Source: Methylobacterium planeticum (GTDB lineage: Bacteria > Pseudomonadota > Alphaproteobacteria > Rhizobiales > Beijerinckiaceae). From it: a stretch of 64,000 bases of DNA. Within the stretch, counting starts at the first letter, position 1, and each line of letters starts with the position of its first letter. Location: assembly GCF_008806345.1 (NCBI RefSeq), contig NZ_VZZJ01000021.1, positions 1 to 64,000 of the forward strand, read 5' to 3'. The notes below the pieces were generated by a model, which had not been told where the DNA came from, made no database searches, and saw only the letters and a list, made by a program, of their open reading frames with translations. Below, in pieces: positions 43,520 to 53,610 of the stretch. Both the position numbers and the translations under genes were made by a program.

Positions 43520-44596
43520 TCAGGCCGAGCGCGCGAGTTCGCCCGCGTCGCGGCCGACCGCCTGCGCGAGCCCGGTCAGCCCCTCGGCCCTCATCCGGGC
43601 GAGGAGGCCGTCCTTGATCTCCGGGATCAGTCCCGGTCCCGCATAGACCAGCGCCGAGTAGAGCTGCAGCAGGCTCGCCCCCGCCCGGATCTTGGTCCAG
43701 GCCGCCTCGGCGGAATCGATGCCGCCGACCCCGACGAGGGGGAGCCGGCCGCCCACCCGCAGGTAGGTCTCGGCGAGGAGCCGCGTCGCCGGGCCGAACA
43801 GGGGGCGCCCGGAGAGGCCGCCGGTCTCGCGGGCGAGGCCGGTCTCGGCGAGGCTCGCGGGCCGGGCGATGGTGGTGTTCGACACCACGAGCGCCTGCAC
43901 CCCCCGCCGCTCCGCCGTGGCGCAGATCGCGTCGAGGGCATCGAGGCTGATGTCGGGGGCGATCTTCAGGAGAATCGCGGTGGCGGGGTCGACGGCATCG
44001 CGCGCCTCGATCACGCCTGCCAGGAGCGCGTCGAGGAAGGCCTCGCCCTGGAGGTCGCGCAGCCCCGGGGTGTTCGGCGAGGACACGTTGACGGTGACGA
44101 AGGCGACGTGGGGGGCCAGCGCCCGGGTGCAGGCGACGTAGTCGGCGAGCCGGTCGGCCGCCTCCTTGTTCGCCCCGATATTCACCCCGACGATCCCGGG
44201 ACGCTGCGCCCGTGCCTCGAGCCGGCGCGCGACCACGCCGAGCCCCTCGCTGTTGAGGCCGAAGCGGTTGATGACGCCCCCGTCCCGCGCGAGGCGGAAC
44301 ACCCGGGGCCTCGGGTTGCCGGGTTGGGGCCTGGGCACCACGCCGCCCACCTCGACGAAGCCGAAGCCGAGGCCGAGCAGCGCGTCCGGCACCTCGGCCC
44401 CCTTGTCGAAGCCCGCCGCGAGGCCGACCGGGTTCGGGAAGCGCCGCCCCAGGCAATCGACCGCGAGGCGGGGATCGTCCGCGGGCGGGCGCCGCGGCGG
44501 CATCAGGCTGAGGGCCCGCAGCGTCAGGTTGTGAGCGGATTCCGCGTCGAGCCCGTGCAGGACGGGCCGGACGAGGGGGAAGAGGCGGCCGATCAT
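43520..44596 (-). CDS. pyrD: Dihydroorotate dehydrogenase (quinone), class 2
   Basis: PyrD oxidises dihydroorotate to orotate in pyrimidine synthesis and passes electrons to the membrane quinone pool. The 358-residue protein has the class 2 N-terminal extension (MIGRLFPLVRPVLHGLDAESAHNLTLRAL), FMN-site AAGFDKGAE, RFGLNSEGLG, VNVSSPNTPGLRDLQ with the catalytic Ser of class 2, ISLDALDAICA, SNTTIARP and VGVGGIDSAEAAWTKIRAGASLLQLYSALVY. It starts at ATG 44596, whose ATGA overlaps the stop of the DUF952 gene upstream. Confidence 0.95.
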   Translation of the reverse strand: MIGRLFPLVRPVLHGLDAESAHNLTLRALSLMPPRRPPADDPRLAVDCLGRRFPNPVGLAAGFDKGAEVPDALLGLGFGFVEVGGVVPRPQPGNPRPRVFRLARDGGVINRFGLNSEGLGVVARRLEARAQRPGIVGVNIGANKEAADRLADYVACTRALAPHVAFVTVNVSSPNTPGLRDLQGEAFLDALLAGVIEARDAVDPATAILLKIAPDISLDALDAICATAERRGVQALVVSNTTIARPASLAETGLARETGGLSGRPLFGPATRLLAETYLRVGGRLPLVGVGGIDSAEAAWTKIRAGASLLQLYSALVYAGPGLIPEIKDGLLARMRAEGLTGLAQAVGRDAGELARSA

Positions 44597-44940
44597 GCGG
44601 GGATCTCCGCCGGGAACCGGTGGCGCCCGTCCGGCCCGAGGGGCAGTTCCGCCACCGCCCGCACGGCGCTCAGCGGGAGGGGGCCGTAGAGGTGCGGGAA
44701 CAGGTCGCCGCCGCGGGAGGGCTCGTGGCGCAGGGCCGCCCCGAGGGCGTCCGCATCAACCGAGACGAGGAGGAGGTCCTGCGCGCCCGCGAAGTGCCGG
44801 GCCGCGGTCCCGGCGGCCTGCGCCGCGGTCGAGAAGTGGATGAAGCCGTCGGCGCGGTCCACCGGCGCGCCGTCGAAGCGGCCCGCGGCCTCGGCCTCGC
44901 GCCAGAGCGCGCGGGGACAGATCTTGTAGATGAGGGGCAT
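44593..44940 (-). CDS. DUF952 domain-containing protein
   Basis: A 115-residue soluble protein. LIYKICPRALWREAEAAGRFDGAPVDRADGFIHFSTAAQ and LFPHLYGPLPLSAVRAVAELP are the DUF952 core, a small alpha/beta family related to glutathione S-transferase-like or ADP-ribosyl domains whose function is not known. The same pairing with pyrD occurs in many alphaproteobacteria, and here the genes overlap by four bases (ATGA), so translation is coupled. ATG 44940 is used; a GTG two codons upstream is possible. Confidence 0.86.
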   Translation of the reverse strand: MPLIYKICPRALWREAEAAGRFDGAPVDRADGFIHFSTAAQAAGTAARHFAGAQDLLLVSVDADALGAALRHEPSRGGDLFPHLYGPLPLSAVRAVAELPLGPDGRHRFPAEIPA

Positions 44941-45041
44941 CGGCACCGTCCGGCTGGAGGCGCCGTCGATAGTGCGAGTCTCCGCTTCCGCGCAACCGCC
45001 GCGGGGAAGGCGCGGGCGCCCGGAGCGTACGGAATCGCGTG

Positions 45042-45100
45042 TAAAATACGCAGGTCTCTGATTGCGTTCCGGGCGTTTTAGTTCTACTTTCCTACAACTA
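45042..45100 (+). promoter_or_regulatory. Candidate promoter/operator of the S24 regulator
   Basis: An AT-rich island in GC-rich DNA upstream of a LexA-like gene. TAAAAT at 45042-45047 lies between GCGT and ACGC arms, a possible -10 element. At 45079-45100, tagttctactttcctacaacta has inverted ends (tagtt/aacta) and two CTAC direct repeats ten bases apart, as expected for an autoregulatory operator. No convincing -35 box was found. Confidence 0.4.
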
Positions 45101-45140
45101 GGCCGTGCGTCTTAGCGGCCCGTGCAGGCGCGAATCCCCC

Positions 45141-45773
45141 ATGCTGTCCCATGAGCAGATCTGGACCGCGATCGACCGCTTGGCCGAACGGCACGGTTTC
45201 TCGGCCTCGGGCCTCGCCCGCCGCGCGGGACTCGACGCGACGAGCTTCAACCGCTCGAAGCGGATCGGGCCGGACGGGCGCAAGCGCTGGCCCTCCACCG
45301 AATCCGTCTCGAAGGTCCTCGCCGCCACGGGCGCGAGCCTCGACGAGTTCCTGCGGCTGATCGAGCCCCGCGAGGGGCCGCCCCGCGCGATGATTCCGTT
45401 GATCGGCATGACCCAGGCGGGCTCCGGCCGCCTCTTCACCGACGAGGGCATGCCCACCGGCGGCCCCGGCTGGGAGGAGATCGAGTTTCCCGACCTCGGC
45501 GAGGAGCGTACCTTCGCGCTGGAGGTCCAGGGCGATTCGATGAACCCGCTCTACCGGGACGGGGACGTGCTGATCGTCTCGCCGTCCGCGAGCGTGCGCA
45601 AGGGCGACCGGGTGGTGGTGCGCCTGCATGCCGGCGAGGTCCTGGCCAAGGAGCTGCGCCGCCGCACCGCCCGCACGGTCGAGTTGTCCTCCCTCAACCC
45701 GGAGCATGCGGACCGCGTCGTCAATGTCGGCGAGATCGCCTGGATGGCGCGGGTGATGTGGGTGCGGCAATAG
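45141..45773 (+). CDS. LexA-like XRE/S24 peptidase family transcriptional regulator
   Basis: A 210-residue repressor-type protein. Residues 1-75 form a helix-turn-helix (SASGLARRAGLDATSFNRSKR). The C-terminal S24 domain has EVQGDSMNPLYRDGDVLIV with Ser133, and VLAKEL with Lys170, exactly 37 residues apart as in the LexA Ser/Lys dyad. An Ala-Gly pair at 93-94 (TQAGSG) sits where LexA cleaves itself, so self-cleavage is possible. It is not LexA itself: the DNA-binding domain is of XRE type and lacks the LexA N-terminal pattern. Alone, with an AT-rich leader; the histidine kinase gene follows after 140 bp. Confidence 0.85.
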   Translation: MLSHEQIWTAIDRLAERHGFSASGLARRAGLDATSFNRSKRIGPDGRKRWPSTESVSKVLAATGASLDEFLRLIEPREGPPRAMIPLIGMTQAGSGRLFTDEGMPTGGPGWEEIEFPDLGEERTFALEVQGDSMNPLYRDGDVLIVSPSASVRKGDRVVVRLHAGEVLAKELRRRTARTVELSSLNPEHADRVVNVGEIAWMARVMWVRQ

Positions 45774-45913
45774 GCGGCCGGTCCGGGCGCGGCCCGTCCC
45801 CGTCCCGGGGGCCGGCCCGTCGACCCGGCGCGCCGACACGGCTTGGCCATGCCCCCCGCAGCCGCTATCGATAGCGGGTCGGGGGCAGCGGACCCGTCGA
45901 GCCGGGATCGAAC

Positions 45914-47014
45914 ATGGCGCAGCCCGAAGCGGACGGCCAGGATGGAAGTCCCGCCGGGAACGGCCACACGGAGCGCGCGGCGTCACTGCTGCCGGCCGGA
46001 TGGGAGCCGCTCCTCGAAGCCTGCGCGGTGCCGGCCTTCCTGGCCGCGCCCGACGGCGCGATCCGCTATGCGAACCCGGCCCTTCTCGCCCTCACGGGGT
46101 ATGCCGCCGAGGCCGTGCTCGGCCGCGAGATCCGCGACCTCCTGCGCGAGGGGCCCGGCGCGACCGGGGCCTCGGACGAGTTCCTGGCCCTGACCCGGGA
46201 TGGTGTCGGCTTCTGGGCGAGCCTCAGTGCGGCGCCGGTGGCCGGGAGCGATCTCAGCCTCTGCCAGGTGCTCGACGTCACCCGGCGGCGCGAGGCGGAG
46301 GGGGCGCTCGCGCTGTCGCGCCAGCGCGAGGCGCTCGGCCTCCTGACGAACAGCGTCGCGCACGAGTTCAACAACTTCCTGCAGATCCTGATCGGCTACG
46401 TCGACGGGCTGAAGCGGCGCCTCGACGACCGGCCCGAGCCCTTCATCCAGCGCGCGCTCGCCCGCTCGACCGACGCGGTCGAGCGGGCCACGATCCTGAC
46501 CCGGCAGCTCCTCGCCTTCTCGCGCCGGATCGCCCCGGACATGCGCCCCGTCGCCCTCGACCTGCTGGTCGGCGAGGTGGCGGAGCGCCTGCGCCCGGGC
46601 CTGCCGCCGAGCATCACCCTGGCGGTGGAACGCGCCCCCGACCTGCCGCCCGCGATGAGCAACCCGACGCAGGTCGAACTCGCGCTCGGCCACATCGTGG
46701 CCAATGCCTGCGAGGCGATGCCGAGCGGCGGCACCCTCACGATCGAGACCTTCCGGGTGCCGCCGGGGGACCGCTCGATCCAGCGGCCCGGCGACGGGGC
46801 GGTGGGGATCCTGGTGCGGGACACGGGCTCGGGCATGTCCCCCGAGATGCTGGCCCGGGCCCTCGCGCCCTTCGCCACCAGCCACGAGGCCGGGCGCGGG
46901 GCCGGCCTCGCCATCGTGCACGGGCTGATGAAGCGCCAGAACGGGACCATCGCCCTCGACAGCCAGCCCGGGGCCGGCACCAGCGTGCGCCTGATCTTCC
47001 CGGCGGTGGTGTAG
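45914..47014 (+). CDS. Orphan PAS-domain sensor histidine kinase
   Basis: A 366-residue soluble kinase. The N-terminal PAS domain (about 28-125: ACAVPAFLAAPDGAIRYANPALLALTGYAAEAVLG) is followed by the H-box NSVAHEFNNFLQILIGY with phospho-accepting His150 (the HEFNN form used by hybrid and CckA-like kinases), N-box NACEAMPSGGTL, DTGSGM and GRGAGLAIVHGLM. There are no membrane helices, so it senses an internal signal, and no receiver domain, so its partner regulator is elsewhere. No response regulator is near it. ATG 45914. Confidence 0.9.
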   Translation: MAQPEADGQDGSPAGNGHTERAASLLPAGWEPLLEACAVPAFLAAPDGAIRYANPALLALTGYAAEAVLGREIRDLLREGPGATGASDEFLALTRDGVGFWASLSAAPVAGSDLSLCQVLDVTRRREAEGALALSRQREALGLLTNSVAHEFNNFLQILIGYVDGLKRRLDDRPEPFIQRALARSTDAVERATILTRQLLAFSRRIAPDMRPVALDLLVGEVAERLRPGLPPSITLAVERAPDLPPAMSNPTQVELALGHIVANACEAMPSGGTLTIETFRVPPGDRSIQRPGDGAVGILVRDTGSGMSPEMLARALAPFATSHEAGRGAGLAIVHGLMKRQNGTIALDSQPGAGTSVRLIFPAVV

Positions 47015-47193
47015 AGGCCGGCACGTATCCCGATTTCGGGCTGCGCGTACGGGCTGTCTTAACCACCCACGGTCGACGGGCGAGTTTCATCCGAAAAAAC
47101 TTAGCGGTTGTGCGGACTAAAACTCCAGCCCGCACGTCTCCATATTATCGTCGGCGATCACGCCACGACATTTACTCTCGCAGAGGCGAATCG

Positions 47194-48189
47194 ATGCTCA
47201 CCTCCACCACGCGCCGCAAGCGTACGGCGACCATCCTGGCGCTCGCCGCAGCGCTGACGGTCGCGGCGCCCGTCGTCGAGGCCCGTCCGGGCGGCGGCGG
47301 CAGCAGCGTCGGCTCGCGCGGGTCGCGCACCTTCAACGCGCCCTCCGCGACTCCGACCGCCCCCGGCGCCGCCGCGCCGATCCAGCGCTCGCAGACCCAG
47401 CCCGGCCCCGGCATGTCCAATCCCGGCATGCAGGCGCCCGCCCAGGGCCGTCGCTTCGGCGGCGGCTTCATGGCGGGCCTCCTCGGCGCGGGCCTTCTCG
47501 GCGCTCTGATCGGCGGCGGCTTCTTCGGCGGCCTCGGCGGCATCGCATCCTTCCTCGGCCTGATCCTGCAGGTCGGCCTGCTCGTCCTGATCGTCACCTT
47601 CGCGGTGCGCTGGTTCCGCCGCCGCCAGGGCCAGGGCCAGCCGGCGGGTGCGGGTGCGCCCTACGCGCGGACCGGGCTCGACAACGGCCCGGCGGGCAGC
47701 AACGCCGCGATGGGCAGTGCCGGCCCGGCCGGCTCCGGCCTCGGCGGCATGATGGGCGGGGCCGCGCAGCGCCCTGTGCAGCAGCGCCAGATCCAGATCG
47801 GCCCGAACGACTTCCAGTCCTTCGAGCGTCTGCTCGGCGAGATCCAGGACGCCTATTCCCACGAGGACAAGGTCGGCCTGCGCAACCTCGCCACGCCCGA
47901 GATGGCCGGCTACTTCGAGGAAGAGCTCCAGGCGAATGCCGCCCGCGGCGTCGTCAACAGGATCTCGAACGTCAAGCTCCTGCAGGGCGACCTGTCGGAA
48001 GCCTGGGGCGAGGGCTCGTCCGAGTACGCCACCGTCGCGATGCGCTACTCGCTGAACGACGTGAAGCTCGACCGCAGCACCAACCGGGTGATTGAGACCG
48101 AGCCGGGCGAGGCCACCGAGCTCTGGACCTTCGTCCGCCAGACCGGCCGTCCCTGGATCCTCTCGGCGATCCAGCAGACGACCCGCTAA
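47194..48189 (+). CDS. Tim44-like domain protein
   Basis: A 331-residue envelope protein: signal sequence or first helix (about 8-32, ATILALAAALTVAAPVVEA), glycine/proline-rich spacer, a long membrane segment (GGGFMAGLLGAGLLGALIGGGFFGG ... ILQVGLLVLIVTFAVRW, about 90-145), then a Gly/Met/Gln-rich linker and the C-terminal Tim44 domain (about 195-331, NDFQSFERLLGEIQDAYSHEDKVGLRNLATPEM, EGSSEYATVAMRYSLNDV, TELWTFVR). Bacterial Tim44 proteins of this type (TimA/YajC-like surroundings) bind membranes or membrane complexes. The start ATG 47194 follows GAGGCGA. A strong terminator follows. Confidence 0.85.
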   Translation: MLTSTTRRKRTATILALAAALTVAAPVVEARPGGGGSSVGSRGSRTFNAPSATPTAPGAAAPIQRSQTQPGPGMSNPGMQAPAQGRRFGGGFMAGLLGAGLLGALIGGGFFGGLGGIASFLGLILQVGLLVLIVTFAVRWFRRRQGQGQPAGAGAPYARTGLDNGPAGSNAAMGSAGPAGSGLGGMMGGAAQRPVQQRQIQIGPNDFQSFERLLGEIQDAYSHEDKVGLRNLATPEMAGYFEEELQANAARGVVNRISNVKLLQGDLSEAWGEGSSEYATVAMRYSLNDVKLDRSTNRVIETEPGEATELWTFVRQTGRPWILSAIQQTTR

Positions 48190-48215
48190 GGCGCGCTCCG
48201 TCCCCGACGGGCAAG

Positions 48216-48246
48216 GCCGGCATCGCTCGCGCGGTGCCGGCTTTTT
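48216..48246 (+). terminator. Rho-independent terminator of the Tim44 gene
   Basis: A 10-bp stem gccggcatcg/cggtgccggc (one G-U pair) with a six-base loop, followed immediately by TTTTT, 27 bp after the Tim44 stop codon. It also separates it from the convergent rsmA. Confidence 0.88.
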
Positions 48247-48293
48247 CGTGCCCGTCGCAGAGGCGAATGCCCTCGGGCGCCGGTCCTGCCGCC

Positions 48294-49150
48294 TCAGGCC
48301 GCCCCGGTCCGGTGCGCGTCGTAGGCGTTGGCCAGGGCGACGAAGCCCGCGACCGGGATCTCCTCGGCCCGGGCGGTGTCGGGCAGGCCGGTCGCCGACA
48401 GGAGTGCGCCCGGTTCCGGCGTCAGCGACTTCAGGCTCTGGCGCAGCATCTTGCGGCGCTGGCCGAAGGCGGCCCGGGTGACCGCCTCGAGGGCACCGGC
48501 CCGGCAGGGCAGGGGCGCGGCGCGGGGCACGAGGCGCACCACGCTCGAGGTCACCTTCGGGGGCGGCACGAAGGCGGAGGGCGCGACGTCGAACAGGATG
48601 TCGGCCTGGCTGCGCCAGCCGCAGAGGACGCCGAGGCGCCCGTAATCCGCCCGGGCGCCCTCGTCGGCCACGATGCGTTCCGCCACCTCGCGCTGGAACA
48701 TCAGGGTCGCCGAATCCCACCAGGGCGGCCAGGTCTCGCCCGCGAGCCAGCCGGTGAGGAGGGCGGTGCCGACATTGTAGGGCAGGTTCGCGACGATGCG
48801 GGCCGGCCCCTCGCCGAGGAGCGGGCGCGGATCGAAGACCAGCGCGTCGGCATCCACGACGGTCAGGCGGCCGGGATAATGGTCGGCGATCTCGGCCAGG
48901 GCCGGCAGGGCGCGCGGGTCGCGCTCGATGGCGATCACCCGGCCCGCGCCCTCCGCGAGCAGCGCCCGGGTCAGGCCGCCGGGGCCCGGCCCGACCTCCA
49001 CCACGGTCACGCTCGCGAGGGGCCCGGCGCTGCGGGCGATCCGCCCGGTCAGGTTGAGGTCGTAGAGGAAGTTCTGCCCGAGCGCCTTCCTGGGCTCCAG
49101 GCCGTGCCGCTGCACGACCTCGCGGAGCGGCGGCAGACCGTCGCTGGTGT

Positions 49151-49154
<4 letters not shown>
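48294..49154 (-). CDS. rsmA: 16S rRNA dimethyladenosine transferase RsmA (KsgA)
   Basis: RsmA dimethylates two adjacent adenosines near the 3' end of 16S rRNA, late in 30S assembly. The 286-residue protein has KALGQNFLYDLNLTGRIA at the start, SAM motif I VVEVGPGPGGLTRAL, AIERDPRALPAL, and the catalytic motif VANLPYNVGTALLT, then VAPSAFVPPPKVTSSVVRL and FGQRRKMLRQSLK at the C terminus, all standard. ATG 49154 overlaps the pdxA stop (ATGA), so it is translationally coupled to pdxA, the common alphaproteobacterial arrangement. Confidence 0.96.
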
Positions 49155-50275
<1,121 letters not shown>

Positions 50276-50456
50276 GGCTTACCCGCGGGCAAACGAAGGG
50301 GAGGGCGGGCGCCGGATCGGCGGGCTCTGATCGGGGAACTCGGCATCCGGGCCTTTGCGTGGATGAGATCCGGCGCGTGGTGCCCGCCGCGGAGGTCCGC
50401 TAGGCTGGTGGGCGGGCATCGGTGGATCGCCTTGGACCAGGACAAGGGGAGGGGCA

Positions 50457-50891
50457 ATGCCGACCTACGCATTCTCGACCGCCAGGGACGTGACGCCCGA
50501 GGAACGCGCGAAGCTCGTGGAGAGCGTGACGTCCATCCATCAGGTGGAGGCGGCGGCCCCTCGCTACTTCGTGCAGGTGATCTTCTACAAGGTCGAGCCC
50601 GGGTCAATCTTCATCGGCGGCGAGGCGGCCCCGGCCGATCACATCTGGGTCCGGGCCGATATCCGCGCCGGGCGCACCCGGGAGCAGAAGGCGCGCATCC
50701 TCAAGCGGATCATGCGGGAGACGGGCGAGATCCTCGGCGTCTCCGAGGAGAGCGTCTGGGTCTACGTCTCGGACATCCCGGCCGAGGGCGTCGCGGAATT
50801 CGGGAACATCCTGCCGCAGCCGGGCGGCGAGGAGGCATGGCTCGCCGCCCTGCCGGCACCGCTGCGCGAGAAGCTGACGCGGGCATCCTGA
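50457..50891 (+). CDS. Tautomerase superfamily protein (cis-CaaD-like)
   Basis: A 144-residue protein that begins MPTYAFSTARDVTPEERAKLVESVTSIHQ, so after removal of Met the catalytic Pro1 is free, as in the 4-oxalocrotonate tautomerase superfamily. Length twice that of the 60-70-residue monomer and the pattern APRYFVQVIFYKV / HIWVRADIRAGRTREQKARILKRIMRETGEIL match the fused cis-CaaD/MSAD subgroup. The physiological substrate is unknown. A strong GGGGAGGGG ribosome site precedes ATG 50457. It is transcribed against lptD and pdxA and lies between them. Confidence 0.85.
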   Translation: MPTYAFSTARDVTPEERAKLVESVTSIHQVEAAAPRYFVQVIFYKVEPGSIFIGGEAAPADHIWVRADIRAGRTREQKARILKRIMRETGEILGVSEESVWVYVSDIPAEGVAEFGNILPQPGGEEAWLAALPAPLREKLTRAS

Positions 50892-50950
50892 TCGTCCGGC
50901 CGGCGCGGCGCGCCGGCCAGGGACCGGGACACGGGGCCGCGATCCGCCGC

Positions 50951-53566
50951 TCAGCGGACCGAGGCGATGCCGTCGGCCGTGGTGGCGGTGCCGACGTTCT
51001 GGCGCAGGTCCGCCTCGCCGAGGGTCTTCAGCTCGACCCGCAGCAGCACCGTCTGGTTGCGCTCGCGCACGCCGATGGCGGTGGCGATCGGCGAGACGAT
51101 GTAGTTCAGCGAGACCGTGGTGCACTCGTCCTGGTAGCCGCCGCCGAAGCTCATCCCCGAGAGGTAGAAGCGGCCCGGGTTCTGGTAGATCGGCGCGACC
51201 CCGACCGGGTTGGCGAGGTAGGAACTGAGGGCGTCCGCGTAGACGTCGCGGGTGTCGAGGTAGTGGGTCAGGTCGACGAGGGCCGAGCCGGTGATGAACC
51301 AGTTCGGCGTGATGTTGTAGGTCGCCGACGCGGTGATGCCCTCGCGGCGATGACTGAAGCCGAGCAGGGGCTGGGCCTCGTAATAGGAGTAGAAGGCCGA
51401 GACCGAGAGGGGCAGGAACGGCGCGAAGCGCGCCGTGATGCCGGTCTCGAAGCGGTTGACGTTGAAGTCGTTGTGGTCGAACCGGGCGCGGCTGATCAGG
51501 CTGATGTTCTGGTTCGGCGAGAGCTGGAAGCGCCCGACGAAGTCGGAGCGGCGGGTCTCCAGCCCCGAATCGAAGCCCACATTGGCGAGGTCGCCGCGGC
51601 GGAAGGAATTGACGCCCGCGAGCTGGATCGACTCGCCGAACATCACGTTCGCGTACCAGCCGGCCGGGGTGACGACGGAGTACTGGCCGCCGAGATTGGT
51701 GCGCACGCCGCCCTCGACCCGGTCGTAGCCCGAGAACTTGTCCCACTCGAACAGGGAGGTGTCGTCGAAGACGAGGCTCTGGGCGTCCTCGTTCGGCAGC
51801 CGGCCGATCCGGGTCTCGCTCGGGCGCGCGATGATCTGGGCGATCGGCTCCAGGGTGTGGACGCCGAGGGGCCCGAACTCGCTGACGAAGGGGTAGCGGT
51901 AGTCGATGCCGACCGCCGGCATCACCCGGCCCGACGAGCCCTCGCCGATATTGGCGATCGTGGGCGCCAGCGCGTTCTGGTAGCCCGACAGGCTCGGATT
52001 CACGAAGAACGCGTCCGTGCGCAGGTAGGCGAAGGGCGTGATCACCTGCCCGAGGGGATCGATGAAGCTGCGGCGCCAGGAGACCTGCGCCGAGGCGCGG
52101 GTATCCGTGCCGGCGAGGCCCCGGATCAGGCAGGAGGCGCGGTTGAAGGTCGTGCAGGTCTCGTAGAGCGGGTAGCTGACGCCGTTGAAGCTCGGGCTGA
52201 ACAGGTAGCTGCCGGTGCGCGGCAGGCCCTGGAAATCCGTCGCCTCGCGGGTCAGGCTGGTGATGTTGCCCTCGAACCGGACCTCGCCGCCGAGGAAGCC
52301 GGGGCCGTTGATGCGCTTGTCGTAGTCGATCACCGGCGCGACGACGGGCTGCTCCTTCTGCCAGTCGAAGCTCGACAGGCCCTTGAAGTAGTAGCCCCGC
52401 GCCTCGAACCATGAGCGGTCGCCCTGGCCGATCAGGTAGGCGGTGGAGACCGCCTCGCGGAAGTAGTCCGTGGTGATGTTCTGGTTGCGGATCCGGTAAT
52501 TGTCGAGGAACCACTTGTCGGTGACGCCGACGACGTCCCAGCCCGTGCGCCAGCGGTCGTTGATGTAGAAGCGGCCCCGGCTCTCGATCGAGCCGCGGAA
52601 GTCGCGGTCGCCCGCGCCGAGGGGGCCTGGCAGGAAGGCGCTCGGCGTCGTCTGGAAGATGCCGCTGAGCCGCAGGTTGTAGAAGCCGGTCTCGAGCCGG
52701 TGGCGGAACTCGGCCTGCCCGAGCACGCCCTGGCGGCTGACGAAGGCCGGCGACAGGGTGAGGTCGTAGTTCGGCGCGAGGTTGAAGAAGTACGGCACCG
52801 AGGCGCCGGTGCCGAGCGCCGTCGAGGAGATGAAGCGCGGCGTCAGGAAGCCGCTCTTGCGCTTCACCGTCGGGTCGGCGGCCTCGAAATAGGGCAGGTA
52901 GGCCACCGGGATCCCGGCGAGCTCGAGGGTCGATTCCTCGAACGAGATCGTGTGGGTCTCGTTGTTGTGGATGATCTTGGCGGCGCGCACCTGCCACAGG
53001 GGTGGCTTCTCCGGGTGGTCCTTACAGGGTTCGCAGGCCGTGTAGGTGCCGTATTCGAAGCTCGTCTGGTCGCCGTCGATCCGCTCGGCGCGGGGCGCCG
53101 AGAACCGGGTCCGGACCACCTCGCCCTTCTTCTCGACGGTCTGCTGGATGCGCAGCGAATCGATGAAGCCGGTCTTGAAATCGTCCGTCAGCTCCATCCG
53201 CTCGCCGGTGACGACGGCGCCGTCCTGGTCGGTGAGGCGGACATTGCCCTCGGCGAAGACGCGGCTCGTGGTCCGGTCGTAGCGGACGCGGTCGGCCTGG
53301 AGGGTGCGCGGGCCGTAATGCAGCTCGGCATTGCCGCGCGCCGTGACCGTGTTCTTGTCGTTGTCGTAGATCAGCTCGTCCGCCTCGACGAGGAGCTTGT
53401 CGCCGGGCTTGCCGGCGGCCGCCTTCGGCAGCGGGCTTCCCGAGGCCTTGGACGACGCCTGCGCGGCCGCCGGCGCGGGCAGCGCCAGGGGCACGGCGGC
53501 CGTCAGCAGCGCCAGAACGGCGGCCAGATTCGCGATGTCGGCGACCTTACGCAACGCGCGTCCCAA
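50951..53566 (-). CDS. lptD: LPS-assembly protein LptD
   Basis: LptD is the outer-membrane barrel that inserts lipopolysaccharide into the outer leaflet. The 871-residue protein has a signal peptide (about 10-36, LAAVLALLTAAVPLALPAPAAAQ), the N-terminal LptA-like jellyroll (KLLVEADELIYDNDKNTVTARGNAELHYG, residues about 58-190, with a CEPC pair) and a long C-terminal beta-barrel of alternating strands. It is followed on the same strand, upstream, by lptG and lptF, giving lptF-lptG-lptD. The start is uncertain: TTG 53566 is the most upstream option, but TTG 53554 has better spacing from GGAG. Confidence 0.94.
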   Translation of the reverse strand: MGRALRKVADIANLAAVLALLTAAVPLALPAPAAAQASSKASGSPLPKAAAGKPGDKLLVEADELIYDNDKNTVTARGNAELHYGPRTLQADRVRYDRTTSRVFAEGNVRLTDQDGAVVTGERMELTDDFKTGFIDSLRIQQTVEKKGEVVRTRFSAPRAERIDGDQTSFEYGTYTACEPCKDHPEKPPLWQVRAAKIIHNNETHTISFEESTLELAGIPVAYLPYFEAADPTVKRKSGFLTPRFISSTALGTGASVPYFFNLAPNYDLTLSPAFVSRQGVLGQAEFRHRLETGFYNLRLSGIFQTTPSAFLPGPLGAGDRDFRGSIESRGRFYINDRWRTGWDVVGVTDKWFLDNYRIRNQNITTDYFREAVSTAYLIGQGDRSWFEARGYYFKGLSSFDWQKEQPVVAPVIDYDKRINGPGFLGGEVRFEGNITSLTREATDFQGLPRTGSYLFSPSFNGVSYPLYETCTTFNRASCLIRGLAGTDTRASAQVSWRRSFIDPLGQVITPFAYLRTDAFFVNPSLSGYQNALAPTIANIGEGSSGRVMPAVGIDYRYPFVSEFGPLGVHTLEPIAQIIARPSETRIGRLPNEDAQSLVFDDTSLFEWDKFSGYDRVEGGVRTNLGGQYSVVTPAGWYANVMFGESIQLAGVNSFRRGDLANVGFDSGLETRRSDFVGRFQLSPNQNISLISRARFDHNDFNVNRFETGITARFAPFLPLSVSAFYSYYEAQPLLGFSHRREGITASATYNITPNWFITGSALVDLTHYLDTRDVYADALSSYLANPVGVAPIYQNPGRFYLSGMSFGGGYQDECTTVSLNYIVSPIATAIGVRERNQTVLLRVELKTLGEADLRQNVGTATTADGIASVR

Positions 53567-53610
53567 CTCCAGCCACGGTCATCCCTTCGTCTCCCGTCCG
53601 GGTCGCAGCC

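Noticed and set aside
45141..45773. Calling the S24 gene the chromosomal lexA
   Set aside because: Its DNA-binding half is XRE-like and lacks the LexA N-terminal pattern; only the protease half is LexA-like.
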